Source of the DNA: Streptomyces varsoviensis
GTDB lineage: Bacteria > Actinomycetota > Actinomycetes > Streptomycetales > Streptomycetaceae
DNA length: 64,000 nt
Direction of reading: 5' to 3'
NCBI RefSeq assembly: GCF_000718635.1
Contig: NZ_JOBF01000016.1
Location: 186,001-250,000 of the forward strand
This document shows positions 46,818 through 56,719 of this stretch, one piece after another. A program made the translations under genes and the position numbers. How positions within the stretch are numbered: position 1 is the stretch's first letter; each line of letters begins with the position of its first letter. The notes beneath the pieces were generated by a model. The model saw only the letters and a program-made list of their open reading frames with translations, had not been told where the DNA came from and made no database searches.

Positions 46818-48050
46818 TTGCCCAGTCCCTACCGCGCGATCTTCGTAGCACCCGGCGCGAAGGCCTTCTCGACCGCCGGCTTCTTCGGCCGGATGACGCT
46901 GTCGATGATGAGCATCGGCATCGTCACGATGGTCTCCCAGCTCACCGGCCGGTACGGGCTGGCCGGCGCGCTGTCCGCGACGACGGCGGTCGCCGACGCG
47001 GTGGCCGGGCCGCAGATCTCCCGGCTCGTGGACCGGTACGGGCAGCGCCGGGTGCTGCGCCCGGCGACGCTGATCACCGCGGCGGCCCTCGCCGGGCTGC
47101 TGGTCAGCGCCCAGCAGCGGTGGCCGGACTGGACGCTGTTCGTCTTCTCCGCGGGCGTCGGCTGCGTGCCGAACATCGGCGCGATGGTCCGGGCCCGCTG
47201 GGCGGCGATCTACGTGGACTCGCCGCGCCTGCTGCACACCGCCTACAGCGCCGAGTCCGTGGTCGACGAGGTGTGCTTCATCTTCGGGCCGATCCTCTCC
47301 ATCGGCCTGTCCACCTCCTGGTTCCCGGAGGCGGGTCCGCTGCTGGCGGGCTGCTTCCTGGTGTGCGGCGTCTTCGCGCTGACCGCGCAGCGCGCCACGG
47401 AGCCCGCGCCGCACCCGCGCGGCGAGCACTCCGGGGGGACCGCGATGCGCTCCCGGGGGCTCCAGGTGCTGGTGGCGGCGTTCGTGTCGACGGGCGTCAT
47501 CTTCGGCTCGCTCGACGTGGTGACGGTGGCGTTCGCCGCACACGAGGGCCACAAGTCCGCCGCGAGCCTGGTGCTGGCGGTGTGCGCGCTGGGCTCCTGT
47601 CTGGCCGGCGCGGTCTACGGGCTGGTGCACTTCAAGAGCGAGGCCTCCCGCCGCTGGCTCCTGGGCGTCTGTGCTATGGCCGTGAGTATGATCCCCCTCC
47701 AACTGGTCGGGAACCTGACGTTCTTGGCCGTGGCGCTCTTTGTCGCGGGCCTGTCCATCGCGCCGACGATGGTCACCACCATGGCCCTCGTCGAGCAGCA
47801 CGTACCGCGCGCGAAGCTGACCGAGGGCATGACATGGACGAGCACCGGGCTCGCGGTCGGATTCGCGCTCGGCTCGTCGATCGCCGGCTGGGTGGTCGAC
47901 GCGTCCGGGCCGGAGACGGGGTACGCGGTGCCCGGCGTGGCGGGGGCGGTCGCGGCCGCGGTCGCGTTCCTCGGGTACCGCCGGCTGCGGCCGGCGCCGC
48001 ATCGGGAGGGGTCTGGCACAGATGACCGAAACGAGCAGCGCGTGGCGTAA
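46818..48050 (+). CDS. MFS transporter
   Basis: This is a 410-residue major facilitator superfamily transporter with about twelve hydrophobic helices and the loop motif [12 protein letters not shown] after helix 2. The start is TTG 46818 (MPSPYRAIF), preceded by GGTGGAG; the frame from 46749 would add residues without similarity. Its substrate is not evident. It overlaps the downstream oxidase gene by 29 bases, so the two are probably co-expressed. Confidence 0.85.
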   Translation: MPSPYRAIFVAPGAKAFSTAGFFGRMTLSMMSIGIVTMVSQLTGRYGLAGALSATTAVADAVAGPQISRLVDRYGQRRVLRPATLITAAALAGLLVSAQQRWPDWTLFVFSAGVGCVPNIGAMVRARWAAIYVDSPRLLHTAYSAESVVDEVCFIFGPILSIGLSTSWFPEAGPLLAGCFLVCGVFALTAQRATEPAPHPRGEHSGGTAMRSRGLQVLVAAFVSTGVIFGSLDVVTVAFAAHEGHKSAASLVLAVCALGSCLAGAVYGLVHFKSEASRRWLLGVCAMAVSMIPLQLVGNLTFLAVALFVAGLSIAPTMVTTMALVEQHVPRAKLTEGMTWTSTGLAVGFALGSSIAGWVVDASGPETGYAVPGVAGAVAAAVAFLGYRRLRPAPHREGSGTDDRNEQRVA

Positions 48051-49329
48051 CTGGGCGGGGAACGTCGTGGTCCGGCCGGCCCGGACGGTGGCCCCGAACA
48101 GCGCCGAGGAACTGGCGGCGGCGGTCCGGCGGGCGGCGGCCGACGGCCTGCGGGTGAAGGCGGTGGGCACGGGGCACTCCTTCACCGCCGCGGCGGCCAC
48201 CGACGGGCTCCTCATCCGGCCCGAACGCCTCACCGGGGTCCGGGAGATCGACCGTACGGCCGGGACGGTCACGGTCGCGGCGGGCACCCCGCTCAAGCGC
48301 CTGAACGAGACGCTGAGCGCCCATGGGCTGTCGCTGACCAACATGGGCGACATCACGGAGCAGACGGTCTCCGGCGCGATCAGCACCGGAACGCACGGCA
48401 CGGGCCGCGACTCGGCGTCGATCGCCGCCCAGATCAGGGGTCTTGAGCTGGTGACCGCGGACGGCTCGGTGCTGGCGTGCTCCGAGAAGGAGAACCCGGA
48501 GGTGTTCGCGGCGGCCCGGGTGGGGCTCGGCGCGCTCGGGGTGATCACGGCAGTCACCTTCGCCGTGGAGCCGGAGTTCTGGCTGACGGCCCGCGAGGAG
48601 CCGATGCCCTTCGACCGGGTCACGGCCGAGTTCGATCAGCTCGCGGCGGAGAACGAGCACTTCGAGTTCTACTGGTTTCCGCACACCGGCAACTGCAACA
48701 CCAAGCGCAACAACCGCAGCCCGGGCCCGGCCGCGCCGCCCTCGCCGCTGAGCGCCTGGATCGAGGACGAGCTCCTCTCCAACACCCTCTTCCGGGCCCT
48801 GTGCGCGCTGGGCCGGACGGCGCCCGCGACCATACCCCCCGTCGCCAAGATCTCCAGCCGGGCGCTGTCGGCCCGTACGTACACCGACATCCCGTACAAG
48901 GTCTTCACCAGCCCCCGCCGGGTCCGCTTCCTGGAGATGGAGTACGCGCTGCCGCGCGAGGCGGCCGTCGCGGCGCTGCGCGAACTGCGGGCGATGATCG
49001 AGCGCTCGCGGCTGCGGATCAGCTTCCCGGTGGAGGTGCGGACCGCCCCGGCCGACGACATCCCGCTCTCCACGGCCGCCGGCCGCGACACGGCCTACCT
49101 CGCGATGCACCAGTACCGGGGCACCTCGCACCACGCCTACTTCTCCGCCGCCGAACAGATCATGACGGCGCACGGCGGGCGGCCGCACTGGGGGAAGCTG
49201 CACAGCCGCGACGCCGGATATCTGGCCGGGGTCTATCCGCGCTTCGACGAATTCCGGGCGCTGCGGGACCGGCTGGACCCGCAGCGCCTCTTCGGCAACG
49301 ACTACCTCCGGCGCGTCCTGGGAGCCTGA
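48022..49329 (+). CDS. FAD-linked sugar-1,4-lactone oxidase (D-arabinono-lactone oxidase type)
   Basis: This 435-residue flavoenzyme has an N-terminal FAD-binding PCMH domain (VKAVGTGHSF, ISTGTHGTGRDSASIAAQI) and a C-terminal ALO domain (HWGKLH, RFDEFRALRDRLDP, GNDYLRR). It probably oxidises a sugar lactone or alditol, with O2 as acceptor. It follows and overlaps the MFS gene, so the two may serve one pathway. The precise substrate is not determined by sequence. Confidence 0.87.
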   Translation: MTETSSAWRNWAGNVVVRPARTVAPNSAEELAAAVRRAAADGLRVKAVGTGHSFTAAAATDGLLIRPERLTGVREIDRTAGTVTVAAGTPLKRLNETLSAHGLSLTNMGDITEQTVSGAISTGTHGTGRDSASIAAQIRGLELVTADGSVLACSEKENPEVFAAARVGLGALGVITAVTFAVEPEFWLTAREEPMPFDRVTAEFDQLAAENEHFEFYWFPHTGNCNTKRNNRSPGPAAPPSPLSAWIEDELLSNTLFRALCALGRTAPATIPPVAKISSRALSARTYTDIPYKVFTSPRRVRFLEMEYALPREAAVAALRELRAMIERSRLRISFPVEVRTAPADDIPLSTAAGRDTAYLAMHQYRGTSHHAYFSAAEQIMTAHGGRPHWGKLHSRDAGYLAGVYPRFDEFRALRDRLDPQRLFGNDYLRRVLGA

Positions 49330-49499
49330 ACCGGCGGCCGGACATTACGCACCCGAGTCGGCGGTCAGGCGTTACGAGCCCGAGCACGGGCGGCCGGGCG
49401 TACGAGCCCAAGCGCCGGCGGCCGGGCGTACGAACCCGAGCGCCGGCGGCCGGGCCTACGACCCCGAGCATCGGCGGCCAGGGCGTTACGAACCCGAAC
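49328..49499. repeat. Six degenerate 27-29-bp tandem repeats between convergent genes
   Basis: The whole gap is made of six units of the type CGGCGGCCGGGCGTACGAAC followed by CCGAGCGC. Units 3 to 5 are the most alike; units 1, 2 and 6 differ more. The first unit touches the stop codon of the lactone oxidase gene, and the last contains the TAA stop of the leftward gene. Confidence 0.85.
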
Positions 49500-50670
49500 C
49501 GGCGCCCTGGGCTCCGGCCGCCGCGGCGTCGTTCTGCGGCGCGCCGGCGTCGGGCTGCCCGTTCCCGCCGCCGGACTTGCCGTCGTTCTGGCCGCCGTCG
49601 CCCTTGTCCTTGCCCGTGCCGCCCTTGCCGGGGCCGGTGCCGTCGTGCGTGCCGCCCTGGTCGGTGCCGCCGCCCTGCGACTGGGTGGGGGTGGCGGTCG
49701 GCTGCCCGCTGGGCGTCGAGTCGCCGCCGCCCGCGGGGGGCGTGGGCGTCGCGTCCGGGGTCGGCTCATCGCCCTTCCCGCTGCCGCCGCCCTGCTGGTC
49801 GCTGTCGCTGTCGCCGTCCGAGGAGTGCGTCGAGCCGTCGCCGGAGGTGCCGTCCTCGGAGGAGTGGCCGGTGCCGGGGGTGCCGGAGGGCGACGACGGG
49901 GCGTGGTTCCCGGAGTCGTTCGAGCGGAAGAGCTGCTGGAAGGTGGTGCCGCTCTTGCCGTCCGGCGTGGAGCCGGTGGCCAGTTCGACGACGGTGACGG
50001 TGACCATCGCGAGCACGAAGATCACGACGGCGTGGAGCAGCGGGCTCTTCCAGCGCCGCAGCCGGGTGCCGTGCGTGGTGGCCGGGGTGAACTCGTCGGA
50101 GAGGCCCGCCGGGCCGGACGCCTGGCCGCCCCCCTCGGCCCGCCGCAGCAGCCGGGTGGGGTCCTCGGCGCGCGGCAGCATCTGCGTCGCCTCGACGCGC
50201 GGCAGCATCTGGGTGGCCTCGGCCCGCTTGAGCAGTTGCGTACGGTCCGGATCGGCGTCGGGGTCGGCGGGGTTGTCGGGGGTGCCGGGGTCCTCGCCCG
50301 GGCCGACCGCCGGGAGCATCGTGGTCGGCTGCTCGTCCCCCGCCGGGGCGCCGGGCCAGCGGTCACGGTCCGTGTCCGTGACGGGCACCTGGCGCGCCTT
50401 CGGCTTCGCGAGCACGGTCACGTCGCGGATCTGTTCACCCGTACGACGGAAGAGATGCTGAAAAATCGTGCCGCCGGTGGTGGCCACCACACTGACCACA
50501 CCCGCACCGATGATCGTTCCGTAGACGCCGAGCTTGCCCGCGAGGAGCGCGGCGATCACGGCGGCCAGGCCACTGCCGGCCACCTGGGCGATGCTGAGAT
50601 CCAACCGCTTACCTTGCGGTTTTTCCTCGCTTTCGTCCTTTACCTGCATCTCCAGCCTCTGCTTGCCCAT
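49486..50670 (-). CDS. Two-helix membrane protein with low-complexity extracellular tail
   Basis: This 394-residue protein has no recognised family. It has a Gly/Ala-rich hydrophobic region (about 25-70, VAGSGLAAVIAALLAGK then VYGTIIGAG), a hydrophilic middle with repeated ATQMLPR and RLLRRAE motifs, a second membrane helix (about 210-230, HAVVIFVLAMVTVTVV), and a C-terminal ~150-residue tail almost entirely of Gly, Ser, Pro, Thr and Asp. The tail probably lies outside the membrane. ATG 50670 follows GGAG. The first part could be a pore- or scaffold-like hairpin; function is unknown. Confidence 0.75.
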   Translation of the reverse strand: MGKQRLEMQVKDESEEKPQGKRLDLSIAQVAGSGLAAVIAALLAGKLGVYGTIIGAGVVSVVATTGGTIFQHLFRRTGEQIRDVTVLAKPKARQVPVTDTDRDRWPGAPAGDEQPTTMLPAVGPGEDPGTPDNPADPDADPDRTQLLKRAEATQMLPRVEATQMLPRAEDPTRLLRRAEGGGQASGPAGLSDEFTPATTHGTRLRRWKSPLLHAVVIFVLAMVTVTVVELATGSTPDGKSGTTFQQLFRSNDSGNHAPSSPSGTPGTGHSSEDGTSGDGSTHSSDGDSDSDQQGGGSGKGDEPTPDATPTPPAGGGDSTPSGQPTATPTQSQGGGTDQGGTHDGTGPGKGGTGKDKGDGGQNDGKSGGGNGQPDAGAPQNDAAAAGAQGAGSGS

Positions 50671-51143
50671 TCGCTCCACCCTGCACAGAGAAGGGACTTA
50701 TGGGCGAGGCGATCAGTTCCGATTTAGGTGATTGTGTGAACCTCGCCACTCACACCACCCCCAGGGGTGAATGGGCGGGCGATCAACTCCCTTGCCCCGC
50801 GAGAGGTTCCATGGCGCGCCGATCCACCCAGGTGGCCCGAATGGAGTACTGTGGCGAGCCCTGGCCCGGTATCCCGTCCGGCTGCCCGGACTGACGGGAG
50901 AGGGCCCCGGAAGGCGCTCCTCCGGAGGACGCCGACCGGTGCGGGTAGCGGCTGTTCAGGGCAAATGGCACGATCACCGAGAGTGGCGAACCGGTAACCG
51001 TGCCATAACGGCGGATCGGGTCCCCGACCCGACACGCCGGTCAACTCGGCAATGTTGTGGCAGGCTGCACCCGGGCAGGCCACACTCGACTAGCGGAAGC
51101 AGCGACGCACGTGACGTCGGCAGGCACCACCCGGGAGGTCCCC
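50671..51143. other. Divergent promoter region before sepH
   Basis: These 473 bases separate the membrane protein gene from sepH. No gene with a credible start or composition is present. The stretch nearest 50700-50760 is AT-richer and is the likely promoter for the leftward gene. Confidence 0.5.
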
Positions 51144-52181
51144 ATGCCCGAACTGCGTGTCGTGGCCGTCTCAAACGACGGCACACGGCTGGTGCTCAAG
51201 GCTGCGGACAGCACGGAGTACACGCTTCCGATCGATGAGCGGCTGCGCGCCGCCGTGCGCAACGACCGCGCCCGCCTCGGCCAGATCGAGATCGAGGTCG
51301 AGAGCCACCTGCGCCCGCGCGACATCCAGGCCCGCATACGGGCCGGAGCCTCCGCCGAGGAAGTCGCGCAGATGGCGGGCATCCCCGTCGACCGTGTCCG
51401 CCGCTTCGAGGGCCCCGTCCTCGCGGAGCGCGCCTTCATGGCCGAGCGGGCCCGCAAGACGCCCGTACGGCGCCCCGGCGAGAACACCGGACCGCAGCTC
51501 GGCGAGGCCGTGGCGGAGCGGCTGCTGCTGCGCGGCGCCGAGAAGGAGACCGCCCAGTGGGACTCCTGGCGGCGCGAGGACGGCACCTGGGAAGTCCTCC
51601 TCGTCTACCGCGTCGCGGGCGAGATGCGCTCCGCGAGCTGGACGTACGACCCGCCGCGGCGGATCGTTCAGGCCATGGACGACGAGGCCCGCGTCCTGAT
51701 CGGCGAGAGCGACGACACGCCCGAGCCGAGCTTCCCCTTCGTGCCGCGCATCGCCCGGCTGCCGCGCGACCGGCCGCTCGACCGCGCCCTGGACCGGCAG
51801 TCGCCGTCGTCCGCCGCGGAGGACGAGCCGGAGCCGCCCGCCGAGGAGGCGCCGCGCGAGCGGGACTCCCTGACCAGCCTGCTGGAGGCCGTGCCCAGCT
51901 TCCGGGGCGACATGATCGTGCCGGAGCAGCCCACCGGCGACACGCCGGAGGAGCCGGACGAGGAGGAGCCGGAGGCGGTCGAACCGCCCGCCCCGGCCGC
52001 CAGCGCCGGTTCGGCCTACGCCGACGTGCTGATGCCGCGCTCGGTGGCGGGCCACCGCGACCGCCTCACCGGCACCACCGACCGGCAGGCGGAAGCCGAC
52101 GGCGTCCGCCCCGGCCGCCGCGCCGCCGTCCCGAGCTGGGACGAGATCGTCTTCGGCACCAGCCGCAAGAAGCAGGAGTAA
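51144..52181 (+). CDS. sepH: Septation protein SepH
   Basis: SepH is an actinobacterial cell-division protein that binds FtsZ and helps start Z-ring assembly in sporulating hyphae. The 345-residue protein has the DUF3071 N-terminal domain (MPELRVVAVSNDGTRLVLKA) with a helix-turn-helix-like segment (ASAEEVAQMAGIPVDRVRRF), then a WDSWRREDGTWEVLLVY block. The C-terminal half is acidic and disordered (about 210-300), ending in a short conserved VPSWDEIVFG motif. ATG 51144 follows GGGAGG. Confidence 0.92.
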   Translation: MPELRVVAVSNDGTRLVLKAADSTEYTLPIDERLRAAVRNDRARLGQIEIEVESHLRPRDIQARIRAGASAEEVAQMAGIPVDRVRRFEGPVLAERAFMAERARKTPVRRPGENTGPQLGEAVAERLLLRGAEKETAQWDSWRREDGTWEVLLVYRVAGEMRSASWTYDPPRRIVQAMDDEARVLIGESDDTPEPSFPFVPRIARLPRDRPLDRALDRQSPSSAAEDEPEPPAEEAPRERDSLTSLLEAVPSFRGDMIVPEQPTGDTPEEPDEEEPEAVEPPAPAASAGSAYADVLMPRSVAGHRDRLTGTTDRQAEADGVRPGRRAAVPSWDEIVFGTSRKKQE

Positions 52182-52623
52182 CGGCCCACCGCGCTTCGGC
52201 TCGCCAGGTGCGGAATCGTTGCGGCAGCAGGGGCCGCCGCGTTCGCCGGCGCGTGTGTTCGCAGGGCGCGGTGGTTGACAGCGGACCGCGCCCGGCCCGA
52301 GGGCTCGCATACGTCGGAGGGCCCGGTAGCGACGCGGACGGCGACGGACCGCGCCCGGCCCGGAGTCAGTTGCTCCGGGCCAGAAAGCCGTACGAACCGG
52401 GCCTCGCCGGAACGAGCGTCGCCGATCCGGCCCGGGGCTCCTCATGCGGCACCCCGCGTCCCCGTGCATCCGGACTGCGGCGCGGCTCCCCTGCCCGGTA
52501 CGGGCGGGCTCAGCACGCCCCGGGGGCCGTACAAACCCCGGAACCGCCCGAAGTGCGGCCGGCCCGGCCGATGGCCCGTACGTACTTACGAACAGGGGGG
52601 CAACGGCCGGGCAAGCGGGCCGC
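52182..52623. other. Intergenic region between sepH and the sulfurtransferase
   Basis: These 442 bases carry no gene that I can support. They contain an 18-base direct repeat, CGGACCGCGCCCGGCCCG, at 52282-52299 and 52345-52362, and several GTACG-containing segments like those in other gaps of this window. Confidence 0.55.
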
Positions 52624-53460
52624 TCAGCCCGGGTCGGCGCCCGTGGCCACCGGGCGGGCGGTGTCGGCGGTCCATTCGCTCCAGGAGCCGACGTAGAGGG
52701 CCGCGGGCACGCCCGCTACGGCCAGGGCCAGGACCTCGTGGGCGGCGGAGACGCCGGAGCCGCAGTAGACGCCGACTTCGCTGCCGGGGGTGGCGCCCAG
52801 GGAGGCGAAGCGGGCCGCCAGTTCCTCGGCCGGGCGGAACCGGCCGTTTTCCGCCACGTTCTCCATCGTGGGGGCGGAGAGCGCACCGGGGATGTGGCCG
52901 GCGACGCGGTCGATGGGTTCGACCTCGCCCCGGTAGCGCTCCCCCGCCCGGGCGTCGAGCAGGACGCCCCGGCGGGCCAGGGCCGCCGCGCCGTCGGCGT
53001 CGAGCAGCCCGGCCGCCCCCGGCTGCGGCTCGAAGTCGCCCGGCTCGGGGGCCGGCACCTCGGTGGTGAGGGCGCCGCCGAAGGCCGTCCAGGCCGCCAG
53101 GCCGCCGTCCAGGACGCGTACGTCCGTATGCCCCGTCCAGCGCAGCAGCCACCAGCCGCGGGCCGCGCCCCAGCCCTGGCCGCCGTCGTAGACGACCACG
53201 GCCCGGTCGGCCGAGACGCCGGCGCGGCGCATCGCGGCGCCGAAGGCCGCGGTATCCGGCAGCGGGTGGCGGCCCCGCTCCCCCGCCGGGCCCGCCAGTT
53301 CGCCGTCGAGGTCGACGTAGACGGCGCCGGGGAGGTGCCCGGCCTCGTACTCCGGGCGGCCGGGCGGGCCGCCATGCTGCCAGCGGACGTCCAGAAGGAC
53401 CGGCGGGCGGCCGGCCGCCAACTCGCTCGCGAGTTCGGTTGCGGTGATGATGGCATTCAT
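52624..53460 (-). CDS. Thiosulfate/3-mercaptopyruvate sulfurtransferase
   Basis: This 278-residue protein has two rhodanese domains; the C-terminal one carries the catalytic loop YCGSGVSA with active-site Cys. It transfers sulfur from thiosulfate or mercaptopyruvate to an acceptor. The N-terminal domain (VVVYDGGQG at the loop position) is non-catalytic, as usual. ATG 53460 starts MNAIITATELA, matching family length; longer frames are rejected. Confidence 0.9.
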   Translation of the reverse strand: MNAIITATELASELAAGRPPVLLDVRWQHGGPPGRPEYEAGHLPGAVYVDLDGELAGPAGERGRHPLPDTAAFGAAMRRAGVSADRAVVVYDGGQGWGAARGWWLLRWTGHTDVRVLDGGLAAWTAFGGALTTEVPAPEPGDFEPQPGAAGLLDADGAAALARRGVLLDARAGERYRGEVEPIDRVAGHIPGALSAPTMENVAENGRFRPAEELAARFASLGATPGSEVGVYCGSGVSAAHEVLALAVAGVPAALYVGSWSEWTADTARPVATGADPG

Positions 53461-53735
53461 AAGGCCCATCCTCGCGCAGCGACCGGCGCCCCTGTCCGGC
53501 GGTCCGGTCCTATGACGGCGATGGAGACCGATACCGGACGGCAACGGCGCCGTAACGGATGCGCCATGCCGATTCGGGCAGGCTCCGGGGGGAACCCGCC
53601 AAATCCGGCGCGGCCGGGGCGCCCGCCATGACAAGCGGTGCGAACATCTGGACTGGCCCCGTCCCCGTACCACCCCCGCGCCGCAGACCGGCCCGGGTGA
53701 CACGGCCACCACGATGGTCCGAGGAGAGAGTGACG

Positions 53736-54527
53736 ATGACCGAGGAAGCGACTCGGCGCACCCCTGGAACGCCATGCTGGACCAGCCTCATGGTGCACAG
53801 CCTGGCCGCGACACAGGAGTTCTACAGCGGCCTGTTCGGCTGGACGTACCACTCGGGCCCGGGGCAGCTCGGGCCGTACGTACGCGCCGAGCAGGACGGC
53901 CGCCCCGTCGCCGGCATCGGCGAGCTGCCGCCCGACCGGCAGTTGCCGGTCTCCTGGACGACCTACCTCGCCAGCGACGACGCCGACCTCACGGCCGAGC
54001 GGATCAGGTGCTGCGGCGGCACGGTGGGCGTCGGTCCCCTCGAAGCGGAGGAGGAGGGCCGGCTGGTGATCGCCATGGACCCGTCCGGCGCGACGTTCGG
54101 CGTCTGGGAGGGGCGCCGCCACCTCGGCGCGCAGGGGGCGGGCGTGCCCGGCACGCCCGTCTGGCACGAGCTGCTGACCGCCGAGACCACGATGATCGCC
54201 AAGTTCTACGAGTCCGTCTTCGGCTACGACACCGAGGCCGTGGTGGCGGCGGACTTCGACTACCTGGCCCTGAAGGTGAACGGCGCGCCGGCCGCCGCGA
54301 TCCACGGCGTCGGCAACGCCCTGCCGCGCGACCAGGGGCCGCGCTGGATGACGTACTTCGAGACGGCGGACGCGGACGCGGCGGCCCGTCGCGTCACCGA
54401 GCTGGGCGGCCAGGTCCTGGCCCCGCCCCGCGACTCCCCCCTCGGGCGGCTCGCCACGGTCGCGGACCCGGAGGGCGCGGTCTTCTCCCTGCTCCGCAGC
54501 GACATCCCCGCCCCGCAGGCCGGCTGA
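53736..54527 (+). CDS. VOC-family protein (two glyoxalase-like domains)
   Basis: This 263-residue protein is built of two tandem VOC (glyoxalase/bleomycin-resistance-like) domains, each opening with a TPCWTSLMV- or TPVWHELLT-type strand and closing near a Glu- or Phe-containing metal-site strand (ATFGVWEG, AVFSLL). It probably binds a small metabolite or metal; hydrolase or dioxygenase activity cannot be told. ATG 53736 has GAGGAG nine bases upstream. It is divergent from the sulfurtransferase. Confidence 0.85.
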   Translation: MTEEATRRTPGTPCWTSLMVHSLAATQEFYSGLFGWTYHSGPGQLGPYVRAEQDGRPVAGIGELPPDRQLPVSWTTYLASDDADLTAERIRCCGGTVGVGPLEAEEEGRLVIAMDPSGATFGVWEGRRHLGAQGAGVPGTPVWHELLTAETTMIAKFYESVFGYDTEAVVAADFDYLALKVNGAPAAAIHGVGNALPRDQGPRWMTYFETADADAAARRVTELGGQVLAPPRDSPLGRLATVADPEGAVFSLLRSDIPAPQAG

Positions 54528-54754
54528 GCGGCCCCGGAGCGGGAAGGGCCGTACGGCACCGCACGGGACGGGAGAGGGCAGTACGGGACGGGCAGGGCGC
54601 CGGACGGGCGCGGGCCGCTGTACGGGCGCGAAACAGACGTGCGTACGGGCACGAGGCGTCCGTACGGCCACGGGGCCTCGTAGGAGCAATGACGCCGTAC
54701 GGGCACGAGGCGCGCCCCCGCCCCGTGCGGCGGCGCGCTCAGGTATGCGCGGGG
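54528..54754. repeat. GTACGGGCACGAGGC-rich convergent intergenic region
   Basis: This gap between convergent genes contains GTACGGGCACGAGGCG at about 54635-54660 and again near 54692-54710, with related GTACGG-containing segments in between. It resembles the low-complexity filler in other gaps of this window. No gene is seen. Confidence 0.55.
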
Positions 54755-55435
54755 TCAGGCGTGCTCCGGCGCGTACGGTCCGCGCGCCTCGGCGTCCACC
54801 GGCAGGACGTCCGGCGACAGCGCACCCGCCCCGGCGGCCGCCGCCGTCATCCGGCGGATGTGGTGGCGGCGGCACAGCACCTCGTACCCCACGGTGTCCT
54901 GCGCCCCGGCCACGTCGCCGACGACGACCTGCGCGCCCTCGACGACCATCTGGCCGGCCACGGTGCGGGCGTTGTGCGTGGCCCGGGCCCCGCACCAGCA
55001 CAACGCCTCGACCTGGAGCACCTCGATCCGGTCGGCGAGTTCGACGAGCCGCTGGGAGCCGGGGAAGAGCTTGGTGCGGAAGTCGGTGGTGATGCCGAAC
55101 GCGAAGACGTCGAGCGCGAGGTCGTCGACGACGCGCGCGAGCTGGTCTATCTGCTCGGGGGCGAGGAACTGGGCCTCGTCGGCGATGACGTAGTCGGCCC
55201 GGCCGCCCGCCGAGAGGTGGGCGACGACGTAGGCGTAGAAGTCGAAGCCGTCCGCGGCCTCGACGGCCTCGGTAACCAGGCCGAGCCGGGAGGAGAGCTT
55301 GCCCTCCCCCGCCCGGTCGTCACGGGTGAAGATCATCCCTTGCAGGCCGCGGGCCGAGCGGTTGTGCTCGATCTGCAGCGCGAGCGTGCTCTTGCCGCAG
55401 TCCATCGTTCCGCTGAAGAACACCAGCTCGGGCAT
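54755..55435 (-). CDS. tdk: Thymidine kinase
   Basis: This type II thymidine kinase (226 residues) phosphorylates deoxythymidine in salvage. It has P-loop GTMDCGKST, DEAQFL Walker B, and a lasso/zinc region with Cys in CWCGARATHNAR and LCRRHH. The C-terminal ~30 residues are a non-conserved tail. It is the last gene of the leftward group pat-DUF5998-phosphodiesterase-tdk, 72 bases after the phosphodiesterase. Confidence 0.94.
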   Translation of the reverse strand: MPELVFFSGTMDCGKSTLALQIEHNRSARGLQGMIFTRDDRAGEGKLSSRLGLVTEAVEAADGFDFYAYVVAHLSAGGRADYVIADEAQFLAPEQIDQLARVVDDLALDVFAFGITTDFRTKLFPGSQRLVELADRIEVLQVEALCWCGARATHNARTVAGQMVVEGAQVVVGDVAGAQDTVGYEVLCRRHHIRRMTAAAAGAGALSPDVLPVDAEARGPYAPEHA

Positions 55436-55507
55436 GAGGGGGCGAGGGCCTTTCGGTCGTGCGGAGGCGTGCGGGCGCCCCGTCCGGCGGCGGGGCGGGG
55501 GCGGGGC

Positions 55508-56719
55508 TCAGGTGCGGACTTCGAGGAGGGGTACGAGCTGTTCGACGGGGGTCATCGAGCCGTGCAGCCCGACCATCGCGGACTCGTTCGGCTCGGTCCG
55601 GGAGGCGACGATGGCGATGTCGTCGCGGGCGGCGGCGACGACGTCGCCGATCCGGCCGCGCACCCGCTCGTCCACGCCGTCGCCGGGCCGCCCGAACCAG
55701 CCGGCCTCGATGGCCTCGTCGCGGCCCGCCACCCACATCTGCTCGCCGAGCACCTCGCGCCAGCAGGCCAGTACGTCACCGGCGGCGCCCGGTACCGCGT
55801 ACACATGGCGGGCGCGTCCCTCGCCGCCGAGGAGCGCGACGCCGGCGCCGAGCTCCCAGTCCTCGTCGAAGTCGACGCGCGACTCGGGGTCGAAGGGGAT
55901 GTCGATCATGCCGTGGTCGGCGGTGACGTACAGGGCCGAGCGGGGCGGCAGTTGTTCGGCTAGGCGCTGCGCGAGCCGGTCGACGTACATGAGCTGGCCG
56001 CGCCATTCGTCCGAGTCGACGCCGAAGCGGTGGCCGTTGCCGTCGACCTCGCTGTAGTAGGTGTAGACGAGCGAGCGGCCCGCTGCCCCGAGCCGGTCGG
56101 CGGCGAGGTCCATGCGGTCCTCGCCGAGCTCCCGGCCGTGGAAGGTGCCGCCGCTGAGCGCGATCTTGGTCAGCGGAGTGTGCTGGAAGTCGGGGGCGGA
56201 CACCTGGCAGGTGTGCACGCCCGCGGCGTCGGCGAGCTGGAAGATCGTGGGGTACGGCTGCCACGCGTACGGGTCGGTCCAGGGGCGCCAGCGGAGCTGG
56301 TTCATCAACTGGCCGGCGGCCGGATCGCGGACCGTGTAGCCGGGGAGGCCGTGCGCGCCCGGCGGCAGCCCGGTGCCGACGGAGGCCAGCGAGGTCGCCG
56401 TGGTGGAGGGGAAGCCCGCGGTCATCGGCTGCCCGGTGCCGTTCATGGAGCTGCCGAGCAGCGAGTGCAGGAACGGGGCCTCGGCGGGGTGGGCCTTCAG
56501 CAGCTCCCAGCCGAGGCCGTCGATCAGGAAGACGCAGACGCGGTCGGCCGGTTCGAGCTGGAGCCCGGAGGTGAGGCCGGGGACCTCCAGGCCCGCGGCG
56601 ACGGCGGGCAGCAGGTCGGACAGGGCGCCGGCGCCGTAGCGCGGCAGGGGGGCGGTGCGGGGGTCGAGCGGGGTCGGGTCCTGCCAGGAGGTGGCGGGGC
56701 CGGAGGCGTAACCAGTCAT
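55508..56719 (-). CDS. Alkaline phosphatase-superfamily phosphodiesterase
   Basis: This 403-residue enzyme belongs to the nucleotide pyrophosphatase/type I phosphodiesterase group of the alkaline phosphatase superfamily. Metal-site and nucleophile motifs are visible: LIDGLGW, FPSTTATS (nucleophile Thr), YSEVDGNGHRFG, VTADHGMIDIP and GLHGS. No signal peptide is seen, so it is probably cytoplasmic. Substrate unknown. Its ATG overlaps the DUF5998 stop (TGATG), so the genes are coupled. Confidence 0.88.
   Translation of the reverse strand: MTGYASGPATSWQDPTPLDPRTAPLPRYGAGALSDLLPAVAAGLEVPGLTSGLQLEPADRVCVFLIDGLGWELLKAHPAEAPFLHSLLGSSMNGTGQPMTAGFPSTTATSLASVGTGLPPGAHGLPGYTVRDPAAGQLMNQLRWRPWTDPYAWQPYPTIFQLADAAGVHTCQVSAPDFQHTPLTKIALSGGTFHGRELGEDRMDLAADRLGAAGRSLVYTYYSEVDGNGHRFGVDSDEWRGQLMYVDRLAQRLAEQLPPRSALYVTADHGMIDIPFDPESRVDFDEDWELGAGVALLGGEGRARHVYAVPGAAGDVLACWREVLGEQMWVAGRDEAIEAGWFGRPGDGVDERVRGRIGDVVAAARDDIAIVASRTEPNESAMVGLHGSMTPVEQLVPLLEVRT

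Noticed and set aside
49328..49499. CRISPR array
   Set aside because: Units are directly adjacent and degenerate, without spacers, and no cas genes are present.
50671..51143. Small RNA or tRNA gene in the sepH upstream gap
   Set aside because: I see no cloverleaf, no convincing hairpin-plus-terminator and no conserved RNA motif.
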